Shown: positions 1 through 7,353 of the stretch, piece by piece
Position numbering within the stretch: the first letter of the stretch is position 1
Layout: the number at the start of each line of letters is the position of its first letter
DNA from: JANOBJ01 sp031411575
GTDB taxonomy: Bacteria > Pseudomonadota > Gammaproteobacteria > Burkholderiales > Burkholderiaceae_C
DNA length: 17,103 nucleotides
NCBI GenBank assembly: GCA_031411575.1
Contig: JANOBJ010000233.1
Coordinates: forward strand, 1-17,103
Reading direction: 5' to 3'
Translations under genes and position numbers: made by a program
Notes under the pieces: model-generated
Database searches by the model: none
What the model saw: only the letters and a program-made list of their open reading frames with translations
What the model was told of the DNA's origin: nothing

Positions 1-741
1 GGCTTCTTCGGGGGTAAAACCGTACTGACGCACGATCAGCTGCGTCAGCTGCGCGCCTCCAAAGGCCTGATCGCGGTCGTACAGCACCTCGTCGTTGCGT
101 ATCACCTGCATGCTTGTGGTGTAGGCGCCTACTTCAAACAGGGCAACCATGGTGTCGGCGCCCTGGTTCGGCAGATTGGCAATCAGCCTGCCGGTGGCCA
201 GACGCGATGCATAGGATTCCACATCGATCACCACCGGGTGCAGGCCGGCGGCTTCCGCCAGACCTTGCCGGTCCTGCACTTTTTCCTTGCGCGACGCGGC
301 AATCAGCACCTCCACGTCGCCGGCGGAGGTCGCGCTGGGGCCAACCACGCAAAAATCGAGACTGACCTCATCCAGCGAGAAAGGAATGTACTGGTTGGCC
401 TCGGACTCGACCTGCAGTTCCAGTTCCTGTTCGGACATGCCGCCGGGCAGGATGATTTTCTTGGTGATGACGGCCGAGGCGGGCAGCGCCATGGCGACGT
501 TCTTGGCCCGGGTGCCGCTCTTTTTGACGACCCGGCGGACCGCTTCGGCCACTTCGTCGAACTTTTCGACGTTGCCGTCGGTGATCCAGCCGCGTTCAAG
601 CGGTTCGATGGCGCAACGCTCCAGAACCAGATTGCCGGCCCTGTCCCGCCCCAGTTCGACCAGTTTGACGCTCGATGAGCTGATGTCCAGACCCAGCAAT
701 GGTGCTGGCTGACGGCTCAGTAAAGAACCCAATGAGATCAA
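1..741 (-). CDS. pilM: PilM, type IV pilus inner-membrane assembly platform ATPase-like protein (5' part, runs off the window)
   Basis: PilM is a cytoplasmic actin-like (FtsA-fold) protein that binds the N-terminus of PilN and links the PilNOP alignment complex to the pilus motor. Reading the minus strand from a TTG at 741 gives 247 codons open to the window edge, starting MISLGSLLSRQPAPLLGLDI. The phosphate-1-like segment GLDISSSSVKLVELG is at about residues 17-31, and further typical stretches follow (VITKKIILPGGM, NQYIPFSLDEVSLDF, VVIDVESYASRLA). About 110 C-terminal residues of the usual ~355 should lie outside the window. TTG is chosen because the product then starts as relatives do, no in-frame ATG precedes it, and a G-rich GGGGGA stretch lies just upstream. 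It is divergent from the PBP1A gene, an arrangement known from Pseudomonas and many betaproteobacteria; pilNOPQ would be expected to follow to the left. Confidence 0.93.
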   Translation of the reverse strand, partial: MISLGSLLSRQPAPLLGLDISSSSVKLVELGRDRAGNLVLERCAIEPLERGWITDGNVEKFDEVAEAVRRVVKKSGTRAKNVAMALPASAVITKKIILPGGMSEQELELQVESEANQYIPFSLDEVSLDFCVVGPSATSAGDVEVLIAASRKEKVQDRQGLAEAAGLHPVVIDVESYASRLATGRLIANLPNQGADTMVALFEVGAYTTSMQVIRNDEVLYDRDQAFGGAQLTQLIVRQYGFTPEEA

Positions 742-797
742 GAGCGTCCCCCGAAAATGCCCAATCGACGACTGGAAAAACTTAATACTTCACTTGA

Positions 798-826
798 ATG
801 CTAGCAGTAAGCTCCTTGTCTCACAA
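798..826 (-). promoter_or_regulatory. Candidate sigma70 promoter of pilM
   Basis: On the minus strand a -35-like TTGTGA (826-821) and an extended -10, TGC-TAGCAT (hexamer 803-798), are separated by exactly 17 bp. The transcript would start near 791, giving a leader of about 50 nt before the TTG start of pilM. Each hexamer matches 4 of 6 consensus bases and the TG dinucleotide is present. This is a pattern match only. A perfect TTGACA on the same strand (864-859) has no good -10 partner. Confidence 0.35.
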
Positions 827-957
827 AGAGATTTCCCGTTTTGGAGTGCCGCGACCGTTGTCAAAAGCCGACGCTTGCGCACCTGCCTCCCGGTACGCTT
901 GCCCAGCCTGTTACAACTGATTTTCTGCACCGGCGACAATATCAGCCGAGCGACATG

Positions 958-985
958 CTGCCACACGTGCGCCGATTTTTATAAT
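958..985 (+). promoter_or_regulatory. Candidate sigma70 promoter of mrcA (perfect TATAAT)
   Basis: A perfect -10 hexamer TATAAT lies at 980-985 with CTGCCA (4/6 match to TTGACA) at 958-963, spacer 16 bp. Transcription would start near 992, leaving only about 14 nt before the ATG at 1006, or 20 nt before the second ATG at 1012. No clear Shine-Dalgarno sequence fits in that short leader, so translation may start without one. Confidence 0.5.
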
Positions 986-1005
986 GTTGGCGCGACCTTG
1001 CGTGG

Positions 1006-3465
1006 ATGTTTATGCCCTCCCCATCAAACCCTGACCCTGGCCCGAAATCGGCCACACCAGCTGGCGCTCGCAGGCCGGCATGGTTGCGCTGGTTGCTGCA
1101 GCTCGGTTTCTGGACCGTTGGCATCCTGGCCGCGGGTGTGGCATGCGTGCTCACCGCCGTGGCCATCGCGCTGGCCGTGGCCTACCCGAACCTGCCCGAT
1201 ATCACTGAGCTGTCGGATTACCGACCCAAGCTGCCGCTGCGTGTGTACTCGGCCGATGGTGCGTTGATCGGCGAGTTTGGCGAAGAGCGCCGCACGCTCA
1301 CCCCCATCAAGGACATCCCGCAGGTCATGAAGGACGCAGTGCTGGCCATCGAGGACGCGCGGTTTTATCAACACAGCGGTGTGGACTACCTCGGTGTCAT
1401 TCGCGCCGGGCTGGCCAATCTGGGACGCGCCAAAAGCCAGGGCGCCTCCACCATCACCATGCAGGTCGCGCGCAATGTGTACCTGTCGGCGGAGAAGAGC
1501 TACACCCGCAAGATCTACGAGATCCTCCTCACCTTCAAGCTGGAACACCTGCTGACCAAGGACCAGATCCTCGAGATCTACATGAACCAGATCTTCCTGG
1601 GTCAACGCGCCTATGGTTTTGCGGCAGCCTCCGAGGCGTATTTTGGCAAGCCGCTGAAGAACGTGACCATCGCCGAAGCCGCGATGCTGGCGGGCCTGCC
1701 CAAGGCCCCTTCGGCCTACAACCCGGTCAGCAATCCCAAGCGTGCCCGCTCGCGCCAGCTCCACATCATCGAGCGCATGCAGGAGAACGGCTTCATCACG
1801 GCCGAGCAGGCGGCTGTGGCGGAGAAGGAGGAACTGAAGGTGCGCTCGGGTCCGGACAGTTCCCGCGTGCACGCTGAATACGTGGCTGAAACCGTGCGCC
1901 AGATGCTGTTTACCCAATACGGCGACGACACCTACACGCGCGGCCTGAGCGTCTACACCACCATCAAGTCGGCCGACCAGAATGTGGCGTACGCGGCGCT
2001 GCGTCGCGGCATTATGGATTTCGAGCGGCGGCAGGTGTACCGCGGCCCCGAAAAGTTCATTGACCTGTCGAAGAATCCGAAAGAAGCCGAAGACGCCATC
2101 GATGAGGCGCTGGTGGACCACCCCGACAACGGCGACCTGATGTCAGCGGTGGTGCTGGAGGCCAACCCGAAGAAGATCACCGCGGTCCGCCAGAACAGCG
2201 AGACGGTGGAGATCACCGGCGAAGGCCTGCGCCCGGCCCAGACCGGTCTGACGGACAAGGCGCCGCCCAACATCAAGATCCGGCGCGGCGCCATCATCCG
2301 CGTGGTGAAGACGCCCAAGAACACCTGGGAAATCACACAACTGCCCGAGGTGGAAGGCGCGTTCGTGTCGCTGGATCCGCGCGACGGCTCGGTCAAGGCG
2401 CTGGTCGGCGGCTTTGACTTTGACAAGAACAAGTTCAACCACGTCACGCAGGCGTGGCGGCAGCCCGGCTCCAGCTTCAAGCCGTTCATCTACTCGGCGG
2501 CGCTGGAGAAGGGCTTCACCCCGTCCACCGTGATCAACGACGCACCCCTGTTTTTTGACAGCGGCGTCACCGGTAGCCAGCCCTGGGAGCCCAAGAACTA
2601 CGACGGCACGTTTGATGGCCCGATGTCGCTGCGCCGCGGCCTCGCCAAGTCGAAGAACATGATCTCGATCCGCATCCTGCAGGCCGTCGGCACCCAGAAC
2701 GCGCAGGACTGGATCACCCGCTTCGGCTTCGAGCCCGACAAGCACCCCGCCTACCTCACCATGGCGCTCGGCGCGGGCTCGGTCACGCCGATGCAGATGG
2801 CCACGGCTTACTCGGTGTTTGCCAACGGCGGTTTCCGCGTCAATCCGTACCTGATCTCGCGCATCGTCGACTACAAGGGTCGCACGCTGGTGGAAACCAA
2901 GCCGGTGCCGCTGGCCGACACGCCGCGGGTGATCGACGCGCGCAATGCGTTCCTGATGACCAGCCTGCTTGGCGAAGTCACGCGCAGTGGCACGGCCGCA
3001 CGCGCGCAAGGCACGCTCAAGCGGACCGACATCTCTGGCAAGACCGGCACCACCAATGACTCCATGGACGCGTGGTTTGCCGGCTACCAGCCAACGCTCG
3101 CCGCCGTGGTGTGGATGGGCTACGACACACCCAGAAAGCTTGGCGACCGCGAAACCGGCGGCGGCCTGAGCCTGCCGATCTGGATCAGCTACATGGCCTC
3201 TGCGCTCAAGGGTGTGCCCATCACCGAATTGCCGGCGCCAGAGGGCATCGTCAACGTCGGCGGCGAGTGGTACTACGAAGAGTACGCGCGGGGCGGCGGC
3301 GTCAGCAGTCTCGGCGTGGAGGCGGCGCCACCGCCCAGCACGTTGGAAGGGGCAGGCGGCGGCAACAACAGCAGCCCGTCGCCAGGCCCGCCGGTGCCGG
3401 CCGAAGCACAGGTATTGCCACCCACCGACGAGCGCAAGCGCATCATCGACCTGTTCAAGAACTAA
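1006..3465 (+). CDS. mrcA: Penicillin-binding protein 1A, bifunctional transglycosylase/transpeptidase
   Basis: This class A PBP polymerises lipid II into glycan strands and cross-links the peptides in the periplasm, anchored in the inner membrane. The 819-residue product has a cytoplasmic N-tail and a membrane anchor at about 26-60. The GT51 domain follows (about 80-250), with the EDARFY motif carrying the probable catalytic Glu116, QGASTITMQ at 145-153, the RKIYEILLTFKLE helix at 168-180 and IYMNQIFLGQ at 191-200. An insert at about 320-450 corresponds to the OB-like region of PBP1A. The transpeptidase domain shows SSFK (nucleophile Ser489), SKN (549-551) and KTGT (679-682), so both activities look intact. 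The C-terminus (about 775-805) is Pro/Gly/Ala-rich and ends RIIDLFKN. The gene is monocistronic, divergent from pilM and convergent with cyaY after a 22-bp gap. ATG 1006 or ATG 1012 could be the start; neither has a strong RBS. Also known as ponA. Confidence 0.97.
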   Translation: MFMPSPSNPDPGPKSATPAGARRPAWLRWLLQLGFWTVGILAAGVACVLTAVAIALAVAYPNLPDITELSDYRPKLPLRVYSADGALIGEFGEERRTLTPIKDIPQVMKDAVLAIEDARFYQHSGVDYLGVIRAGLANLGRAKSQGASTITMQVARNVYLSAEKSYTRKIYEILLTFKLEHLLTKDQILEIYMNQIFLGQRAYGFAAASEAYFGKPLKNVTIAEAAMLAGLPKAPSAYNPVSNPKRARSRQLHIIERMQENGFITAEQAAVAEKEELKVRSGPDSSRVHAEYVAETVRQMLFTQYGDDTYTRGLSVYTTIKSADQNVAYAALRRGIMDFERRQVYRGPEKFIDLSKNPKEAEDAIDEALVDHPDNGDLMSAVVLEANPKKITAVRQNSETVEITGEGLRPAQTGLTDKAPPNIKIRRGAIIRVVKTPKNTWEITQLPEVEGAFVSLDPRDGSVKALVGGFDFDKNKFNHVTQAWRQPGSSFKPFIYSAALEKGFTPSTVINDAPLFFDSGVTGSQPWEPKNYDGTFDGPMSLRRGLAKSKNMISIRILQAVGTQNAQDWITRFGFEPDKHPAYLTMALGAGSVTPMQMATAYSVFANGGFRVNPYLISRIVDYKGRTLVETKPVPLADTPRVIDARNAFLMTSLLGEVTRSGTAARAQGTLKRTDISGKTGTTNDSMDAWFAGYQPTLAAVVWMGYDTPRKLGDRETGGGLSLPIWISYMASALKGVPITELPAPEGIVNVGGEWYYEEYARGGGVSSLGVEAAPPPSTLEGAGGGNNSSPSPGPPVPAEAQVLPPTDERKRIIDLFKN

Positions 3466-3487
3466 GGCCCGACCATTTGCGCCCGGC

Positions 3488-3820
3488 TCAACCCGGCGTG
3501 AATGAGAGCGCCGTGCCGGCCTGCTCACTCGCCCGGCGCGACAGGTTGTCAAAGAACTCGCCCTGCCCCTTGGTATCCATCCAGCCCCCGGAGCCCAGCT
3601 TGTAGTGGTAGCCGCCAGCCTTGGCGGCCAGCCACACCTCCTGCAGCGGTTTTTGCAGGTTCACGATGATCTGGCTCTGGTTGCGAAAGGTCATCGTGAT
3701 CATGCCGCCGACCCGCTGGCTGTCCACGTCGGCATCGGTCTCGTCGTTGATGCGGTCCAGGCAAGACTCGATCGCCTCCAGCAAGGCTTCCGCCTGGTTC
3801 AGGTACTCAAGGTCAGTCAT
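3488..3820 (-). CDS. cyaY: CyaY, bacterial frataxin
   Basis: CyaY is a small acidic iron-binding protein that modulates IscS-dependent Fe-S cluster assembly in the cytoplasm. From the ATG at 3820 the product has 110 residues (E. coli CyaY has 106). The acidic N-terminal helix MTDLEYLNQAEALLEAIESC is followed by DETDADVDSQRVGGMITMTF, the QSQIIVNLQKPLQEVWLA sheet and GGYHYKLGSGGWMDTKGQGEFF, the frataxin signature. A longer in-frame reading starting at 3970 exists but its extra N-terminus comes from sequence overlapping lptM, so the ATG at 3820 is chosen. No good Shine-Dalgarno precedes it. It is divergent from lptM with only 12 bp between start codons, the same neighbourhood as E. coli cyaY next to yifL/lptM. 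Confidence 0.94.
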   Translation of the reverse strand: MTDLEYLNQAEALLEAIESCLDRINDETDADVDSQRVGGMITMTFRNQSQIIVNLQKPLQEVWLAAKAGGYHYKLGSGGWMDTKGQGEFFDNLSRRASEQAGTALSFTPG

Positions 3821-3826
3821 TACAAT
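3798..3826 (+). promoter_or_regulatory. Candidate lptM promoter inside the start of cyaY, possibly leaderless
   Basis: The region before lptM has TACAAT (5/6 match to TATAAT) at 3821-3826 and TTCAGG (3/6 match to TTGACA) 17 bp upstream at 3798-3803. A start 6-7 nt after the -10 falls on or next to the ATG of lptM at 3833, and no Shine-Dalgarno is present, so a leaderless mRNA is possible. The -35 element lies within the cyaY coding region. The match is weak and purely positional. Confidence 0.3.
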
Positions 3827-3832
3827 TTCGCC

Positions 3833-4057
3833 ATGTTGAAGCTCGTCCAATTTCCAGTCAGCGCCATTGTGCTCGTTTGCAGCATGGCCCTTCTGGCCGG
3901 CTGTGGCCAGAAGGGCCCGCTGTTCCTGCCCACCGGGCCAGCCGCGGCGCAGCGCGCCACCTTGCCACAAACGCTGACGCCTGGCGCGGCTACCGCGCCC
4001 TCCTCGGCCGCCCCCGCTGCGCCAGCCGCCTCGGCGCCCTCGCCCGCCACGCGTTGA
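3833..4057 (+). CDS. lptM: LptM (YifL) family lipoprotein, LPS-translocon maturation factor
   Basis: LptM is a short outer-membrane lipoprotein that in E. coli promotes correct oxidative maturation of LptD in the LptDE LPS translocon. The 74-residue product starts MLKLVQFPVSAIVLVCSMAL and has a lipobox LLAGC with Cys24 as the lipidation site, directly followed by GQKGPLFLPTG, the family hallmark (CGQKGPLYLP). The remainder is a low-complexity Ala/Pro/Thr/Ser tail. Starts upstream in the same frame (to 3605) are antisense to cyaY and rejected. It lies 114 bp before lysA on the same strand, and this cyaY/lptM/lysA (or dapF) order is conserved in proteobacteria. The function is by family transfer from E. 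coli. Confidence 0.88.
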   Translation: MLKLVQFPVSAIVLVCSMALLAGCGQKGPLFLPTGPAAAQRATLPQTLTPGAATAPSSAAPAAPAASAPSPATR

Positions 4058-4171
4058 CGGCCTTCAATCCCGCCTGCTTTGCCCTTCGCAACCCGGATTT
4101 TCAAGGTCGCCACGCCGCACCACCTTGGTTTGCGCGTGGCGCCATCCACCCTGCCTGCGTACGATTAACCC

Positions 4172-5491
4172 ATGTCCTCGACCACCACCGCCCACCCTGC
4201 CACCTCGAGCCCCACCACGCTCCCCGGCCATCCGCACATCGCGTGGCGCGATGGCGAACTCTGCGTTGAACAGGTGCCGCTTGCGGCGCTGGCACAGGCC
4301 CACGGCACGCCGCTGTTCGTGTACTCCAAGGCGTCCATGCTGGCGGCGCTGGCGGCCTACCAGCGCGGTTTTGCGGGGCGCAACGCGCAGATATGCTACG
4401 CCATGAAGGCCAACTCCTCGCTGGGCGTGCTGCAGGTGTTTGCGCAGGCCGGGTGCGGGTTTGACATTGTCTCGGGCGGCGAACTCAAGCGCGTGCTGGC
4501 AGCGGGCGCCGACCCGAAGAAGGTGATTTTTTCCGGCGTCGGCAAAACCCGCACCGAGATGCAGCAGGCGCTGGCCGCCGGCATTGGCTGCTTCAACGTC
4601 GAAAGCGAGGCCGAGCTGGAGGTGTTGAGCGCGGTGGCGCAGGGGCTGGGTCGGCGCGCGCCCGTGAGCATCCGCGTCAACCCGAACGTGGATCCGAAAA
4701 CCCATCCCTACATCTCCACCGGCCTGAAGGACAACAAGTTCGGCGTGGCGCACGAACGCACGCTCGACACCTACCGGCGCGCCGCTGCCCTGCCGGGGCT
4801 GGAGGTGGTGGGCATCGACTGCCACATTGGCTCGCAGATCACCGACGCCACGCCCTACCTGGACGCGATGGACCGGGTGCTGGACCTGGTGGACACCATT
4901 GAAGCAGCGGGCATCCCGATCCGCCACATCGACTTTGGCGGCGGCCTGGGCATTGACTACAACGGCGACACCCCGCCAGCCGCCGATGCGTTGTGGCAGC
5001 AGTTGCTGGCGCGGCTGGATGCACGCGGCTACGGCCAGCGGCAGTTGATGATCGAGCCGGGCCGCTCGCTGGTGGGCAATGCGGGCGTCTGCCTCACCGA
5101 GGTGCTGTACCTCAAGCCCGGCGAGCACAAGAACTTCTGCATCATCGACGCGGCCATGAACGACCTGCCGCGCCCGGCGATGTACCAGGCCTTCCACGCC
5201 ATCGTGCCGCTCAAGACGGGTGGCGGCGCAACGGCTCCGGCGACTACCTACGACGTGGTCGGCCCGGTGTGCGAGAGCGGCGACTGGATTGGCCGCGACC
5301 GCGCGCTGGCGGTGAACCCCGGCGATCTGCTGGCGGTGCTTTCGGCCGGCGCCTATTGCATGAGCATGGCCAGCAACTACAACACCCGCGGCCGCGCAGC
5401 CGAGGTGCTGGTGGATGGTGACGTGGCCACCGTCATCCGGCTGCGCGAAACCGCCGCCGACCAGATGCTGCTGGAGCGGCTGGCCAGTTGA
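4172..5491 (+). CDS. lysA: Diaminopimelate decarboxylase
   Basis: LysA converts meso-2,6-diaminopimelate to L-lysine and CO2, the last step of lysine synthesis, using PLP in the cytoplasm. The 439-residue product (family usual ~415-430) has an alanine-racemase-like barrel with the PLP lysine in YAMKAN (Lys79), DCHIGSQ (His218), the phosphate-binding glycine loop GGGLGIDY (256-263) and EPGR (295-298). The C-terminal beta domain carries CESGD with the probable catalytic Cys367 and GAYCMSMASNYN with Tyr395. All residues expected for activity are present. The first ~18 residues are a Ser/Thr/Pro-rich extension with little family support, but no better in-frame start or clear Shine-Dalgarno was found. 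The ten bases before the ATG, CGATTAACCC, match the tandem repeat unit at the right end of the window. Likely co-transcribed with lptM. Confidence 0.97.
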   Translation: MSSTTTAHPATSSPTTLPGHPHIAWRDGELCVEQVPLAALAQAHGTPLFVYSKASMLAALAAYQRGFAGRNAQICYAMKANSSLGVLQVFAQAGCGFDIVSGGELKRVLAAGADPKKVIFSGVGKTRTEMQQALAAGIGCFNVESEAELEVLSAVAQGLGRRAPVSIRVNPNVDPKTHPYISTGLKDNKFGVAHERTLDTYRRAAALPGLEVVGIDCHIGSQITDATPYLDAMDRVLDLVDTIEAAGIPIRHIDFGGGLGIDYNGDTPPAADALWQQLLARLDARGYGQRQLMIEPGRSLVGNAGVCLTEVLYLKPGEHKNFCIIDAAMNDLPRPAMYQAFHAIVPLKTGGGATAPATTYDVVGPVCESGDWIGRDRALAVNPGDLLAVLSAGAYCMSMASNYNTRGRAAEVLVDGDVATVIRLRETAADQMLLERLAS

Positions 5492-5520
5492 ACAGGCTGT
5501 TCATATCCGCGAGTCTGGTG

Positions 5521-5552
5521 TGCTACTATTTTTGTAGCAAACTATGACCAGG
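5521..5552 (-). repeat. Dispersed A/T-rich palindromic repeat, copy A (overlaps the msrQ 3' end)
   Basis: Read on the minus strand, the copy starts CCTGGTCATAGTTTGCTAC and continues to TAGTAGCA. It contains a perfect 6-bp inverted repeat, TGCTAC (5521-5526) and GTAGCA (5534-5539), with a 7-nt loop. The same layout, GGTCATaGTTTGCTAT-AT-ATAGCA, recurs at 9016-9050, 10055-10090 and 16934-16970. It sits between the convergent ends of lysA and msrQ and encodes the last eight MsrQ residues and the stop codon. Confidence 0.8.
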
Positions 5553-6167
5553 GGGAGCGGACTTCAACCTGTTTTTCTTTAAAAACTGCACCACACGCCA
5601 GCCCAGCAGCACAGCCAGGATGGCGGCGTAGATCGCCACCTCGCCAAAGTCATTCTTGCCCGCGCGCATCCAGAAAAAATGCAGGATGCCCAGCCCCGCG
5701 ATCACATACACCGCCTTGTGCAGCATCTGCCAGCGCCTGGCGCCCAGCGTCTTGATGGCCCGGTTGAACGAGGTGGCGGCCAGCGGTGTCAGCAGCACAA
5801 AGCCTGAGAAACCCACCAGAATGAACGGCCGCTTGGCGATGTCCTTGGCGATATCGGCCACGTCAAAGCCCATATCAAACCAGCTGTAGCTCAGCAGGTG
5901 CAGCACCACATAGAAGTACACAAACAGCCCTAGCATGCGCCGAAACCGCGCCAGCGTCGGCGTGCTGGTCAGCACCCGCAACGGCGTGACCGCCAGCGTC
6001 AGGCACAAAAACCGCAGCGTCCAGTCGCCGGTGGAGCGGATCAGGTATTCGGCCGGGTTGGCGCCCAGGTTGTTGCTGATGGCGCCGTACAGCAGCCAGG
6101 CAAACGGCAGCAGCGCGAACGCAAACAGCACCGGCTTGGCGGCGGGGTGAAGCAGCAGTTTGCGCAT
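5526..6167 (-). CDS. msrQ: MsrQ, haem-binding membrane subunit of the MsrPQ methionine sulfoxide reductase
   Basis: MsrQ (YedZ) is an inner-membrane b-type haem protein that passes electrons from the respiratory chain or flavin reductase to periplasmic MsrP. The 213-residue protein is strongly hydrophobic with about six membrane segments. His90, His150 and His163 (in VVLHLLSY, QMLHKAVY and GILHFFW) correspond in spacing to the haem ligands described in E. coli MsrQ. The gene follows msrP by 28 bp on the same strand, without a recognisable Shine-Dalgarno, suggesting an operon. The C-terminal tail PGHSLLQK and the TAG stop are encoded by copy A of the dispersed repeat, so the native terminus may have been replaced. 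Confidence 0.95.
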   Translation of the reverse strand: MRKLLLHPAAKPVLFAFALLPFAWLLYGAISNNLGANPAEYLIRSTGDWTLRFLCLTLAVTPLRVLTSTPTLARFRRMLGLFVYFYVVLHLLSYSWFDMGFDVADIAKDIAKRPFILVGFSGFVLLTPLAATSFNRAIKTLGARRWQMLHKAVYVIAGLGILHFFWMRAGKNDFGEVAIYAAILAVLLGWRVVQFLKKNRLKSAPPGHSLLQK

Positions 6168-6195
6168 GGGTGGTGGCGGGCGGGTCAGGCGGGGT

Positions 6196-7191
6196 TCAGT
6201 AGAACTTCTTCAAGTCCATGCCCGCGTACAGCTGCGCCACCTGCGCCTCGTAGCCGTTGAACATCAGCGTCTTGCGCTTCTTGGCAAACAGGCCGTCCTC
6301 GCCGATGCGGCGCTCGGTCGCCTGGCTCCAGCGCGGGTGGTCCACGTTCGGGTTCACGTTGGAGTAAAAACCGTATTCGTTGGCTGCGGCCTTGTTCCAG
6401 GCGGTCTTCGGCTCCTTCTCGGTGAAGCGGATCTTCACCAGGCTCTTGCCGCTCTTGAAACCGTATTTCCACGGCACCACCAGCCGCACCGGCGCGCCGT
6501 TCTGGTTGGGCAGCACCTCGCCGTACATGCCAAAGGTCAGCAGCGTCAGCGGGTTCATCGCCTCGTCCATGCGCAGGCCCTCGGCGTACGGCCAGTCGAG
6601 CACGCGCGAGCCGACAAACGGCATGGTCTTGGGATCGGCCAGGGTGATGAACTCGACGTACTTGGCGTTGCCCAGCGGCTCGACCTTCTTGATCAGATCG
6701 CTCAGCGAATAACCCACCCACGGGATCACCATCGACCACCCCTCGACACAGCGCAGCCGGTAGATGCGCTCTTCCTGCGCGCTGAGTTTGAGCAAATCCT
6801 CGATTGCGTACTTGGCCGGCTTCTTGACCAGGCCCTCGATCTCCACCGTCCACGGCGCGGGTTTGAGCGTGTGTGCGTTTTTGGCCGGATCAGCCTTGTC
6901 GGTGCCGAATTCGTAGAAGTTGTTGTAAGTACTTGCGTCTTTGTATTCCGTGACTTTTTCCACGGTGGCCGCGCCCGCCACGGCCGATTTGGCGCCCGCC
7001 AGCACCGCCAGCTTGCCCGGCCGCGCCACTTGCGCCAGTGCATCGCGCGCCGCCCACGACGCCAGCGCCGCACCGGCTGCGCCCGTGGCCATCAGCTTGA
7101 TCAGGTCGCGCCGGCTCTGGTAGACCGCCTGCGGCGTGATTTCGCTGGAAACTGGATGGACAAAGCCGTTGTGGCGGGAGGGGAGCAACAT
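6196..7191 (-). CDS. msrP: MsrP, periplasmic molybdopterin protein-methionine-sulfoxide reductase
   Basis: MsrP (YedY) reduces methionine sulfoxide in envelope proteins oxidised by hypochlorite and similar species. The 331-residue product starts with a Tat signal: SRRDLIKLMATGAAGAALA at 26-44 carries the twin arginines (27-28), with probable cleavage after ALA at 51-53. The sulfite-oxidase-fold domain includes RLRCVEGWSMVIPW, where Cys148 is the expected molybdenum ligand, and GSRVLDWPYAEGLRMDEAMN, PVRLVVPWKYGFKSGKS and PNVDHPRWSQATERR, all typical of the family. ATG 7191 has a good RBS, AAGGAAA about 7 nt upstream. It is the first gene of an msrP-msrQ operon, with the electron donor subunit immediately downstream. 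Confidence 0.96.
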   Translation of the reverse strand: MLLPSRHNGFVHPVSSEITPQAVYQSRRDLIKLMATGAAGAALASWAARDALAQVARPGKLAVLAGAKSAVAGAATVEKVTEYKDASTYNNFYEFGTDKADPAKNAHTLKPAPWTVEIEGLVKKPAKYAIEDLLKLSAQEERIYRLRCVEGWSMVIPWVGYSLSDLIKKVEPLGNAKYVEFITLADPKTMPFVGSRVLDWPYAEGLRMDEAMNPLTLLTFGMYGEVLPNQNGAPVRLVVPWKYGFKSGKSLVKIRFTEKEPKTAWNKAAANEYGFYSNVNPNVDHPRWSQATERRIGEDGLFAKKRKTLMFNGYEAQVAQLYAGMDLKKFY

Positions 7192-7210
7192 GGTGATTTC
7201 CTTGAATCGT

Positions 7211-7238
7211 GAACGTTCGTCTGAGTACGCAAACGTTC
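7211..7238 (-). promoter_or_regulatory. Repeated [A/G]AACGTTC boxes upstream of msrP (possible operator or ECF-type promoter)
   Basis: GAACGTTC, itself a perfect 8-bp palindrome (7211-7218), and AAACGTTC (7231-7238) are direct repeats spaced exactly 20 bp start to start, about two helical turns, and lie 20-47 bp upstream of the msrP ATG. On the minus strand the upstream copy reads GGAACGTTT, and GGAAC is the -35 core recognised by many ECF sigma factors. In Azospira an ECF sigma factor, SigF, is known to control a hypochlorite-responsive msrP homologue (yedY1). Whether these boxes act as an operator or a promoter here is inference. Confidence 0.35.
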
Positions 7239-7292
7239 CTTACAGGGATTCAACCATGTTCAGCAGTGTTCCGCTCCCGAGAAAGCCATGAC

Positions 7293-7322
7293 AAAAAGCG
7301 GGCCATCCAAAGAATGGCCCGC
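7293..7322 (-). terminator. Rho-independent terminator downstream of the cytochrome c4 gene
   Basis: Minus-strand reading: a perfect 9-bp stem GCGGGCCAT / ATGGCCCGC (7322-7314 and 7306-7298) with a 7-nt loop, followed at once by five T (7297-7293). It would end transcription coming from the cytochrome c4 gene, whose stop is at 7491. The transcript would then have an unusually long ~170-nt 3' region containing the structured element at 7354-7450. Confidence 0.85.
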
Positions 7323-7353
7323 AGAAACACTGAAGCGGAATTGAGGGGGAGTT

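Noticed and set aside
859..864. Perfect TTGACA (minus strand) as the pilM -35 box
   Set aside because: No acceptable -10 lies 15-19 bp downstream; the TTGTGA/TGC-TAGCAT pair is better spaced.
2143..3552. Long ORF antisense to mrcA (and similar antisense ORFs over lysA, msrP and the acyltransferases)
   Set aside because: In GC-rich coding DNA, long stop-free antisense frames are common; the translations are Arg/His/Gly-rich without motifs, whereas the sense strand encodes complete conserved proteins.
5492..5552. Repeat copy A as a bidirectional lysA/msrQ terminator
   Set aside because: The stem is only 6 bp and A/T-rich, with no T-run after it on either strand; a terminator role is possible but unsupported.
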